Source: Methanobacteriota archaeon (GTDB lineage Archaea > Thermoplasmatota > Poseidoniia > Poseidoniales > SP79). Taken from it: a DNA stretch of 5,100 nt. Location of the stretch: positions 199,714 through 204,813 of the forward strand of contig PAZI01000027.1 in assembly GCA_002715545.1 (NCBI GenBank). Reading direction: 5' to 3'. Position 1 is the first letter of the stretch. Every line of letters starts with the position of its first letter. The notes beneath the pieces are model-generated. The model did not search any database. It was not told where the DNA came from and worked only from the letters and a program-made list of their open reading frames with translations. Made by a program: the position numbers and the translations under genes. This document shows positions 1-5,100 of the stretch, piece after piece.

Positions 1-599
1 CCCAGATTAATCGGGCCTAGTGTCATTGTAAAAAACGGTAAACCAGGTAAGCTGGGTAGGTTTAATGTAGCGCTAAGATCTAAGCCCAAGTCAAAACCAG
101 GTAGTGGAAAACCGGGTAGATTCATGCCTGGAAATGGGGGCAGTGGTATCCCAGGTAGGTTGAGCGAAGGTATACCGAAGAGCGGAAAACCTATACCGGG
201 AATTGCTGGTAACCCTGGTGGGATATCTAGGATCGGCTCAAATGCAAAAGCAAAATTTAAATAGATGTTTCCATGCAAGTTCATTTGTAGCTCTATTTCT
301 TGACATATACCTGATTTTTTTCTTTCTCCAGCTGGTGATTGATCTCCCTTTTGTTGCACAGGTGGATTTGTTTCTGGACAACATGGACCACCTCCCATAC
401 TTTTGTTCCCAGCGGGGTCTGTCCTGTTTTTCTCTATGTTTTTTTGATTTTCGTCACAATTCATAACACAGCAGCAGCCGCCGAAAATGGGTAATATTAT
501 ATCTGCCAATGAGGGGATTGTCATGCTGATAAGGCCGGCATCATCCGGATCATGAGTAGACAAATTCTTTGGAGGCGGACTCTGGTTTTCTTCTGTCAC
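1..599 (-). CDS. Cys-rich, Leu-Pro-Gly-repeat phage protein, 3' end cut by window edge (putative virion/spike-associated)
   Basis: This reading frame starts with GTG at 599-597 and stays open for 199 codons to the window edge; the nearest in-frame stop upstream is TAG at 620-618. The GTG overlaps the stop of the baseplate gene by four bases (GTGA), and AGGTGAT lies 9 bases upstream, which together decide the start. A later ATG at 524 (residue 26) is the main alternative. Residues 1-25 are polar (MTEENQSPPPKNL...), 28-41 hydrophobic (IPSLADIILPIFGG), followed by cysteines 42-44, 48, 73-74 and 99 in a polar Gly/Pro/Lys stretch. Residues about 126-190 are a degenerate repeat of Leu/Ile/Phe-Pro-Gly units such as NLPGFPLPGF. 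I do not recognise a named family and no PAAR motif is visible. Its position just after the baseplate gene suggests a virion part, perhaps linked to the central spike; this is inference. I am confident that it is a gene, not of what it does. Confidence 0.8.
   Translation of the reverse strand, partial: MTEENQSPPPKNLSTHDPDDAGLISMTIPSLADIILPIFGGCCCVMNCDENQKNIEKNRTDPAGNKSMGGGPCCPETNPPVQQKGDQSPAGERKKSGICQEIELQMNLHGNIYLNFAFAFEPILDIPPGLPAIPGIGFPLFGIPSLNLPGIPLPPFPGMNLPGFPLPGFDLGLDLSATLNLPSLPGLPFFTMTLGPINL
30..224 (-). repeat. Degenerate Leu-Pro-Gly coding repeat
   Basis: Within the left-edge gene (residues about 126-190), units of the form [L/I/F]-P-[G/x] recur every 3 to 7 residues (GLPAIPGIGFP, SLNLPGIPLPPFPG, NLPGFPLPGF, SLPGLPF). 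At DNA level this appears on the plus strand as recurring ccaggtag / ccgggtag words, for example at 43-48, 97-104, 111-118 and 151-158. Codons vary between copies (CCA, CCT, CCC, CCG), so protein-level selection seems more likely than recent tandem duplication. The repeat may continue past the window edge. Confidence 0.7.
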
Positions 600-2530
600 T
601 TGATTTTTATCACCTTGCTAAAGCACTTTTTGAGATTCGACTCAAGGTTGGCGGCTATAAGCCAAGCAGTTGGATTCATTATTGGGGCGCCCGAATTGCC
701 TAAACTCGCGGCAACTTGGGTACCGACCTCGGGATTAGAACCGGCACTGGCCCGGGATTTTGAGCCCATCGCGTAGTTGTTCGGCCGTAAAGCGCCCATA
801 TCACCCAACGCATGGCATATATCTGTAGCAAATGCGACCAGCGTATCGCCTAGCTCTTCTGCAAGAAATACAGTGTAAGTCGCATCCTCAACACCACCGA
901 TGTAAACATGATCATTCTCATTTTTAGATTCGCCAAACCCGCTCACAGACAGCTCTTCACCTGATGCATGTTTATTACCTATTACTATTCTAGGGCCGTC
1001 AATTATGATTGTGCCATCAGGTTCAATGGAGATCACAGCTCTTTCTCCACCGGGAGGACCGGCGGTATCGTCCCCAGGCTCTTTTGGCGGGCCCTCTTTT
1101 ATTATTCGAATGGATCCATTAACTTTTGGATCTTTTGCAGTGTCAGGATCTTTCCTAGCTATAATCCTAACGTGATCAGACTTTACAACTATTGAAGCGC
1201 CTTCGTGCGTTGCGGGCTCACCCTCACCCTCACCGTCGACAGCGAGCGCACCAGCGGGTAGATCACTCATTTGATCATCTAGACCAAAATCAACATCTGG
1301 CATCGAATCAGCTGTTATATAAATCCTGCTAGCATCATATCTAAAATCTGGATCACCCTCGATTGGATTATGCAGTTGATTATCCTTTACTTCTTCTAGA
1401 TAACCTTGTGGATTTTTAGAAGTTTCAACTAGGTCTTCTCCTCTAGATCCAGATACATGCACAGTCTTTTTTATTTGAGGGGCGCCAAACGGTCGGCCAT
1501 CTAGGGCGTCGCCGCCAGTACCATGAACAGCATCCTCAGCTGGAATAGCATGGGCTGTCCCCTGCTTTCTTGTGCGTAAAGATCTTCCTGCAACAATATC
1601 AATCGCTGCCGCAAATAGCGACCGGTCTGGATCTGCCTCTAAATCAGTTGGATCGATGCGGGTGGCATTTGAGCGGATAATAAGATCCTCCTCTCCACCT
1701 TCTAGGGGGTTTTCTTCTTCATCAACCAATCTGTCACTATCAGTGTCCTCTACAGCAAAGCCCCCCTTATACCCCCTTGTTGTGCCCAGAGTGATGCTAG
1801 TATTGTTTGATCCTTGTAACACCATATCTCCAGGCATCTTGGTTAGTCTAGGGACGGGCTCAAATTTAAATGATTTATGTGCTAATGAACCAGTAACATG
1901 TATATCGTACTCTTCCTCGCTATCCCCAAATGTAAAGCCATCACTTTCCGCGGTACCATTAGGGAACCCGTACATTTCTGGATCTTCAGCATTTTCCGTC
2001 TTTGGTTTCTCATCGTTTGCACGATCTGCTGCGTCTGCTTCGTCTACCTCAGCGCCCTTATAATGATGCACTCTATCTTCATGAGTATAATTTATATCAT
2101 CAACGTCTATCCAGGTTGGCACTCTACACATCCAATAAAAAACTTTTGCAGCTTTTCCAATAGGTGCAGGACTTATTAGCCATACATGCTCTCCAGGCTT
2201 TATTGGGAAACAAAGGTGAGGAGGAAAGAAAGGCAAGCAAACATTAACTGAATCTGATCTCTTACCTTGACCTTCGTTAAGTGTTCGAGCCAAAACTGAG
2301 TTTCTTGGTGCTCTTTTTAAAAAAGAGTGATTATCAACATTTTCTTTTGTAAATCTTTTATCGAAATCAGTTTGGCTTCTAAAGGCAGCTGGATCATTTA
2401 TAACTTCTAAAACAACAGCTTTTTGAAATATTGTGTCTGGTGTCGAATTAGCTAAAGAAGACTCAGCTTTATCAGTAGCTTTAGTTTCAAACGCTAGATC
2501 ATTTACATTATCATCATAATCAATAGCCAT
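596..2530 (-). CDS. Phage baseplate-type structural protein (T4-like gp5/hub-region relative, no lysozyme domain seen)
   Basis: A 644-residue protein that is probably part of the virion baseplate or central hub/spike. Residues 97-120 include FFPPHLCFPIKPGEHVWLIS, a hydrophobic and Pro/Gly-rich segment like the OB-fold-type segment I recall from baseplate proteins of T4-like marine phages. Further family-like blocks are PGDMVLQGSNNTSITLGT (233-250), ASRIYITADS (400-409), HVRIIARKD (453-461), SIRIIKEG (473-480) and ISIEPDGTIIIDGPRIVIG (500-518). The last three read as short repeated beta strands, as in spike-type beta structures. Acidic low-complexity linkers lie at 160-185 and 261-283, and a GEGEGE tract at 433-438. 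T4 gp5 is of similar overall length and carries a lysozyme domain; I see no lysozyme-like segment here. The start has AAAGGA 6 bases upstream and follows the previous stop by 2 bases. The structural role is fairly sure; the exact gp5 equivalence rests on remembered motifs and is tentative. Confidence 0.75.
   Translation of the reverse strand: MAIDYDDNVNDLAFETKATDKAESSLANSTPDTIFQKAVVLEVINDPAAFRSQTDFDKRFTKENVDNHSFLKRAPRNSVLARTLNEGQGKRSDSVNVCLPFFPPHLCFPIKPGEHVWLISPAPIGKAAKVFYWMCRVPTWIDVDDINYTHEDRVHHYKGAEVDEADAADRANDEKPKTENAEDPEMYGFPNGTAESDGFTFGDSEEEYDIHVTGSLAHKSFKFEPVPRLTKMPGDMVLQGSNNTSITLGTTRGYKGGFAVEDTDSDRLVDEEENPLEGGEEDLIIRSNATRIDPTDLEADPDRSLFAAAIDIVAGRSLRTRKQGTAHAIPAEDAVHGTGGDALDGRPFGAPQIKKTVHVSGSRGEDLVETSKNPQGYLEEVKDNQLHNPIEGDPDFRYDASRIYITADSMPDVDFGLDDQMSDLPAGALAVDGEGEGEPATHEGASIVVKSDHVRIIARKDPDTAKDPKVNGSIRIIKEGPPKEPGDDTAGPPGGERAVISIEPDGTIIIDGPRIVIGNKHASGEELSVSGFGESKNENDHVYIGGVEDATYTVFLAEELGDTLVAFATDICHALGDMGALRPNNYAMGSKSRASAGSNPEVGTQVAASLGNSGAPIMNPTAWLIAANLESNLKKCFSKVIKIK
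600..616 (-). promoter_or_regulatory. Ribosome binding site for the GTG-start gene
   Basis: Read on the minus strand, AAGGTGAT (609-616) stands 9 bases before the GTG at 599. It lies inside the 3' end of the baseplate gene, as expected for a translationally coupled pair. It is the main support for choosing GTG 599 over ATG 524. Confidence 0.55.
1217..1234 (-). repeat. Triple 6-base tandem repeat encoding Gly-Glu
   Basis: Three exact copies of ctcacc (plus strand) encode GEGEGE, residues 433-438 of the baseplate-type protein, inside an acidic, probably flexible linker. It is a possible slippage site, but its unit is six bases, so copy number changes would keep the frame. Confidence 0.8.
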
Positions 2531-2542
2531 GATCAGTCCTTT
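2531..2542 (-). promoter_or_regulatory. Ribosome binding site of the baseplate-type gene
   Basis: AAAGGA (2537-2542, minus strand) is 6 bases before ATG 2530 and overlaps the last codons of the 121-residue protein gene, whose TGA ends 2 bases before the ATG. The arrangement suggests translational coupling. Confidence 0.6.
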
Positions 2543-2898
2543 ATTTGTGAAAATAGATCATCTGGATCAATCTTGCTATTCTCGGCTTCAGCTTTCGCTA
2601 TTACTTCAGCTAACTTTAGCAATTGTTCATTTGATTTATTCATTCTTTCTAAATACTTCGAAAGGATTGCTCCAATAGCTGCATGCTCTGCAATGCCGGT
2701 TCTCATGTGCGTATACGCTTCAACAAAAAGAACGTGAGCATTTTGCCGATCTAGGTTTGCGTTTTCGTATATCTCTTTCCACAAAAGCTTCTTTTTGTCT
2801 TCTGAACTTACTAACTCAGATAACATTTCTTCAAACTTTTTTGTTTTCTCTTCTATACTTTCAAGTTTTTCTAAAGCCTTATTTAAATCATCAACCAT
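2533..2898 (-). CDS. Small coiled-coil phage protein downstream of sigma factor (possible late-transcription partner)
   Basis: A 121-residue soluble protein without signal peptide or membrane segment. Residues 3-38 are rich in Glu/Lys/Leu with heptad-like spacing and probably form a coiled coil. The middle (39-104) is helical in character, with LWKEIYENANLDRQNA (39-54) and IGAILSKYLERMNKSNEQLL (75-94, the part most likely to be conserved). The tail ends in DPDDLFSQIKD, in which DDLF resembles bacterial sliding-clamp-binding peptides of the QLxLF type. I recall similar small hypothetical proteins in T4-like marine phages but no proven function. T4 pairs gp55 with the 112-residue clamp-binding coactivator gp33; size, position after the sigma gene and the tail make a gp33-like role possible, but I see no sequence match to gp33. 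ATG 2898 has an excellent GGAGGT 6 bases upstream. Confidence 0.8.
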   Translation of the reverse strand: MVDDLNKALEKLESIEEKTKKFEEMLSELVSSEDKKKLLWKEIYENANLDRQNAHVLFVEAYTHMRTGIAEHAAIGAILSKYLERMNKSNEQLLKLAEVIAKAEAENSKIDPDDLFSQIKD

Positions 2899-2904
2899 TT
2901 TTTT

Positions 2905-2910
2905 ACCTCC
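2905..2910 (-). promoter_or_regulatory. Strong Shine-Dalgarno site GGAGGT overlapping the sigma stop codon
   Basis: Minus-strand GGAGGT followed by six A before ATG 2898. The first G of GGAGGT is the last base of the sigma factor's TAG stop (2912-2910). It is the best ribosome site in the window, which predicts that the small protein is made at a higher rate than the sigma factor encoded just before it. Confidence 0.8.
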
Positions 2911-3590
2911 TAAAAGATATCTATGATCCTCTTGTCATGTACTATATCTCTATAATGCTTTCTTATAGAAGACATTGCCACAGACAGCTTTTTGGGCGTT
3001 AATCCGGATATCTCACGTACATAGACGTATATCGCGCGCTTGTTCAAAAAATCTAATTGATCAATCTTGTCAAAAACTTCAATAATCGCGTTTATACAAA
3101 GTTTTTCGTTTTCTTTTGTAACACGTGCTTGTATTATTTCTAGAACTTTTACAATCTCATTTCTTCGATTGGCATTAATGATAATTTTATCCGGGGATTC
3201 AACAACTTGAGAATATGCAATCGAATGCTTATCTTTTTTAGACATGGATGCCATATCTGATAGACTTACATTTCTCATTACATTCTTTCTATGCTGCCTA
3301 GAATTAATTATCAACCAATTTTTTGCCACTACGTTAAAATACGAAAATGCCTTAGTACCTCTAGATTCATCCCACTTGTGGATTGTTTCATAAAGAAATG
3401 AAACACAGTCTGTTTTAATATTTTCTATCTGATTCGAACCTGCTCTAAAGCCATATACGAATATTAGACTTTCAGCTAACTTCTCAAAGGCGGGGTGGAT
3501 TTTTTCGTTATATAATTTTTCACGCTCTGGCTCAGACTCTAATTGTTGAAACTCAACTATTGAAGCTTGAGTATCCTTATTAAAGTACAT
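2910..3590 (-). CDS. gp55: Late-transcription sigma factor, T4 gp55-like
   Basis: Predicted to direct host RNA polymerase to phage late promoters. From ATG 3590 it has 226 residues, against 185 for T4 gp55. The key block is at 72-102: KWDESRGTKAFSYFNVVAKN and the basic WLIINSRQHRK after it, matching the pattern of sigma region 2 (acidic/Phe-Asp-like start, aromatic helix, basic end) and the FDETKYKNPHAYITQ type block of gp55. A second basic helical block at 184-214 (KRAIYVYVREISGLTPKK, then SSIRKHYRDI) could be a region-4-like helix-turn-helix. The C-terminus is KRIIDIF. The frame extends upstream to a TTG at 3722 and an ATG at 3671, but those starts would overlap the previous gene and encode a Lys-rich, low-complexity lead. 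ATG 3590 begins 25 bases after that gene and has AAAGGA only 2 bases upstream, a close spacing. Confidence 0.82.
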   Translation of the reverse strand: MYFNKDTQASIVEFQQLESEPEREKLYNEKIHPAFEKLAESLIFVYGFRAGSNQIENIKTDCVSFLYETIHKWDESRGTKAFSYFNVVAKNWLIINSRQHRKNVMRNVSLSDMASMSKKDKHSIAYSQVVESPDKIIINANRRNEIVKVLEIIQARVTKENEKLCINAIIEVFDKIDQLDFLNKRAIYVYVREISGLTPKKLSVAMSSIRKHYRDIVHDKRIIDIF

Positions 3591-3592
3591 GT

Positions 3593-3598
3593 TCCTTT
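3593..3598 (-). promoter_or_regulatory. Closely spaced ribosome site of the sigma factor
   Basis: Minus-strand AAAGGA is followed by only AC before ATG 3590. The spacing of 2 bases is shorter than the usual 5 to 9, so initiation may be weak. No better-placed start exists in this frame nearby, and the site lies in the 25-base gap after the membrane protein gene. Confidence 0.4.
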
Positions 3599-3615
3599 TT
3601 TGCTTCGGGTTTCTT

Positions 3616-3939
3616 CTAATCTTTCTCTTCTTCTTCAAAATCAGTTTCTCCAAATTTTTTAGAAGAAACATTTTTAGATAAAGCGTTAGCCACCCGGAGT
3701 ATAGACTCTCTACAATCTTCAATATCTAAATGAACTTGCCTCACTTCGTTGCTGTCATAAAACAAAGGTATTTCCAAAATTCTCGATATCGATTCCTGCC
3801 TGGCATCTAGAACATTTATGCTTTCCTCTAAAGCGTCTTCTATTTTTAATAATAATAGCGCGAACTTTATCATAAAAAAACTAGAAAAACAAAAAAGAAG
3901 TGCCAGCACACTTATGATAACGATAGCGGTAATACTCAT
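3616..3939 (-). CDS. Small single-span membrane protein, conserved-type phage hypothetical
   Basis: A 107-residue protein. Residues 3-31 (from ITAIVIISVLALLFCF to FALLLL, interrupted by one Lys at 25) form one long hydrophobic segment and should anchor it in a membrane, probably the host inner membrane. Residues 33-85 look helical and charged, with IPLFYDSNEVRQVHLDIED at 57-75 as the most distinctive block. The tail 93-107 is Lys- then Glu-rich (DFEEEEKD). I recall similar proteins with an IPLFYDS block in T4-like marine phages, with no assigned function. Basic residues just after the span favour a cytoplasmic C-terminal part by the positive-inside rule. ATG 3939 overlaps the glycosyltransferase stop in ATGA, and GGTGAT lies 8 bases upstream. 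It lacks the lipobox or second span expected of a spanin or many holins, so lysis is not favoured. Confidence 0.8.
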   Translation of the reverse strand: MSITAIVIISVLALLFCFSSFFMIKFALLLLKIEDALEESINVLDARQESISRILEIPLFYDSNEVRQVHLDIEDCRESILRVANALSKNVSSKKFGETDFEEEEKD

Positions 3940-5096
3940 GTTAATATATCACCAAGAACGTTATCGTAAATTACGTATACTGATTCATTATTTAGATTTT
4001 TGGTTAATGTCTTTGCGCCAGACTGAGCCCACGTAACAGGTACCTTATATGATTCTTTCATCTTTCTTAAGCGCTTTTTAACATCAGCTTCTTTAGGCTG
4101 AGCCCATTTACTACCCTCAATAAAGATTTCACCATCTATTCTTGTCTCATGGACATTAACTAAATCATATTCGAAGCCTGAGAAATTGATGTTTCCAAGA
4201 AAGTCCATATGACCTGACCATTTGGTCGCCATCACAGGTAATCCAGAAGCCGCGGCTTCAAGCAAGGGTAAACCATATCCTTCGCCCCTAGTAAATGATG
4301 CTAGCGCATTTAGATCAGGGCTACGATAAAACGCAGATATTTCGTCATTCGTCATTAAGCCATGAGATAAATAAAATCTAGGATATTCACCATCTCTAAC
4401 TTCGTCAATAACTCTTTTCAATAAACTGATAGTGTGATTCCTGTCAGTTGTTGTCATTCTGCCTAGTGATGTTTTAATAACAATCCCGACATCTGGATCA
4501 TCTTTAAAGGTTTCGCAGAACCACTTGATTCCATAAAACGTATTTTTTCTATCCGACTCTGTATTTTGACCTGTTATTAATCCAAACATCAAAAAATTAA
4601 AGCTAGTCTTAACATCTAATTTCATAGGTTCCAGTTTTTTGTCTATTATCTCTGGTATAATATATTCCGGAACTACATGAATCGGTGTCTTTACATTCCC
4701 TGATCTCTCGAATGTTTGCTTTGTATGTCGCGATGGGACAATTACTAAGTCCATCTTATTGACGCACTCTACCCACTCTTTAGAACACTTATCTGTCTCA
4801 ACACCAGCTGTAACGCCAATATTAACTTTGGCAGCCGCTGGATCCCACTCATTAGGAAGTTGAATTTGAAATGATATATCAGGTTCGAAATCGCTAGGAT
4901 GACTAACATTGATAATTTTTGAAATCAAACCTCGTTCGTACTCTCCGTTCATATAGAATGTACAAATACCCCATGGCGTAACCTGCGCATTTAACCTACA
5001 ATCGCCACGTTGATCTAAATAGTTAAACACCTGACGAGCGTGCACGCCGTATCCAGCAGAACTCAATAAAGGACCTCTCACTAAGACATTTTTCAT
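3936..5096 (-). CDS. Phage GT-B glycosyltransferase, GT4-like
   Basis: A 386-residue soluble enzyme predicted to move a sugar from a nucleotide-sugar donor to an unknown acceptor: phage DNA, a virion protein or a host surface glycan. The N-terminal Rossmann half opens with VLVRGPLLSSAGYGVHAR (4-21), the usual Gly-rich loop. The C-terminal half holds LASFTRGEGYGLPLLEAAAS (265-284), in which E272 and E280 form the EX7E pair of retaining GT4-type enzymes, followed by GLPVMATKWSGHMDFL (285-300). K184-N185 and VIKTS (206-210) fit the donor-phosphate region. The length is normal for the family and nothing appears truncated. ATG 5096 gives a typical N-terminus, but only four bases are visible upstream, so no ribosome site can be seen and an extension beyond the window cannot be excluded. 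It is the first visible gene of the run and is coupled to the next by ATGA. Confidence 0.88.
   Translation of the reverse strand: MKNVLVRGPLLSSAGYGVHARQVFNYLDQRGDCRLNAQVTPWGICTFYMNGEYERGLISKIINVSHPSDFEPDISFQIQLPNEWDPAAAKVNIGVTAGVETDKCSKEWVECVNKMDLVIVPSRHTKQTFERSGNVKTPIHVVPEYIIPEIIDKKLEPMKLDVKTSFNFLMFGLITGQNTESDRKNTFYGIKWFCETFKDDPDVGIVIKTSLGRMTTTDRNHTISLLKRVIDEVRDGEYPRFYLSHGLMTNDEISAFYRSPDLNALASFTRGEGYGLPLLEAAASGLPVMATKWSGHMDFLGNINFSGFEYDLVNVHETRIDGEIFIEGSKWAQPKEADVKKRLRKMKESYKVPVTWAQSGAKTLTKNLNNESVYVIYDNVLGDILT
3948..3953 (-). promoter_or_regulatory. Ribosome binding site of the membrane protein gene
   Basis: GGTGAT on the minus strand, 8 bases before ATG 3939 and inside the 3' end of the glycosyltransferase gene. 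The same GGTGATA word serves the GTG-start gene at 599, also at a 4-base overlap. Confidence 0.5.
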
Positions 5097-5100
5097 AACT

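Noticed and set aside
1..264. Plus-strand Gly/Pro/Lys-rich collagen-like frame ending in TAG at 262-264
   Set aside because: It has no visible start, opposes all other genes and is the mirror of the Leu-Pro-Gly codon repeat of the minus-strand gene, which has a ribosome site and a coupled start.
203..466. Plus-strand frame of 87 codons
   Set aside because: Lies wholly within the minus-strand left-edge gene, has no ribosome site and a Phe/Leu/Cys-rich composition typical of a shadow frame.
552..776. Plus-strand frame of 74 codons
   Set aside because: Antisense to the 3' end of the baseplate-type gene, with no ribosome site or recognisable motif.
1572..2063. Plus-strand Ser-rich frame of 163 codons
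   Set aside because: Antisense to the acidic linkers of the baseplate-type gene; Asp/Glu/Gly codons read backwards give Ser-rich shadows.
2757..3002. Plus-strand frame crossing the sigma/small-protein junction
   Set aside because: Antisense to two well-supported genes and rich in Phe/Leu from A-rich coding strands.
4653..4673. A/T-rich TATAATATA-like word resembling a -10 promoter element
   Set aside because: It is inside the glycosyltransferase coding region with no matching -35 or gene start downstream; such words are expected by chance here. No clear TATAAATA late promoter was found on the minus strand.
1..5100. tRNA, CRISPR, insertion sequence or terminator hairpin
   Set aside because: No cloverleaf, regular direct repeat with spacers, transposase or GC hairpin followed by a T run was seen; the DNA is almost fully coding.

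Overview
The window looks like part of a tailed-phage genome, most likely a T4-like (myovirus-type) phage of the kind common in marine samples, or a prophage or metagenomic piece of one. The reasons are a late-transcription sigma factor of the gp55 type, a large baseplate-type structural protein with short motifs familiar from T4-like marine phages, a phage-type glycosyltransferase, and several small hypothetical proteins packed head to tail. No host gene, tRNA, transposase, integrase or CRISPR array is visible. The host cannot be told from the sequence; the A/T-rich codons of the right half only fit an A/T-rich host.

Everything supported lies on the minus strand, so the genes read from right to left. 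In transcription order they are: a GT-B glycosyltransferase (5096-3936); a 107-residue single-span membrane protein (3939-3616, 4-base ATGA overlap with the gene before it); a gp55-like sigma factor (start judged to be 3590, end 2910); a 121-residue coiled-coil protein (2898-2533, strong GGAGGT ribosome site touching the sigma stop codon); a 644-residue baseplate-type protein (2530-596, 2-base gap); and a Cys-rich, Leu-Pro-Gly-repeat protein (599 to beyond position 1, GTGA overlap). This last gene has no stop in the window and begins with GTG, so it is easily missed, but its frame is open for all 199 codons seen.

The six genes leave almost no untranslated DNA. The longest gap is about 25 bases, and there is no clear promoter or terminator, so they are probably read from one transcript that starts to the right of the window. 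The unit mixes a sugar-transfer enzyme, a late transcription factor and virion baseplate parts. The sigma factor and its small downstream neighbour may act together in late gene expression; both end in short hydrophobic/acidic tails that resemble sliding-clamp-binding motifs. The two left genes are probably virion proteins of the baseplate or central spike.

The most useful points for follow-up are the unlisted left-edge gene with its Pro-Gly repeat and cysteine clusters, the possible clamp-binding tails, and a possible region-4-like DNA-binding segment in the sigma factor.
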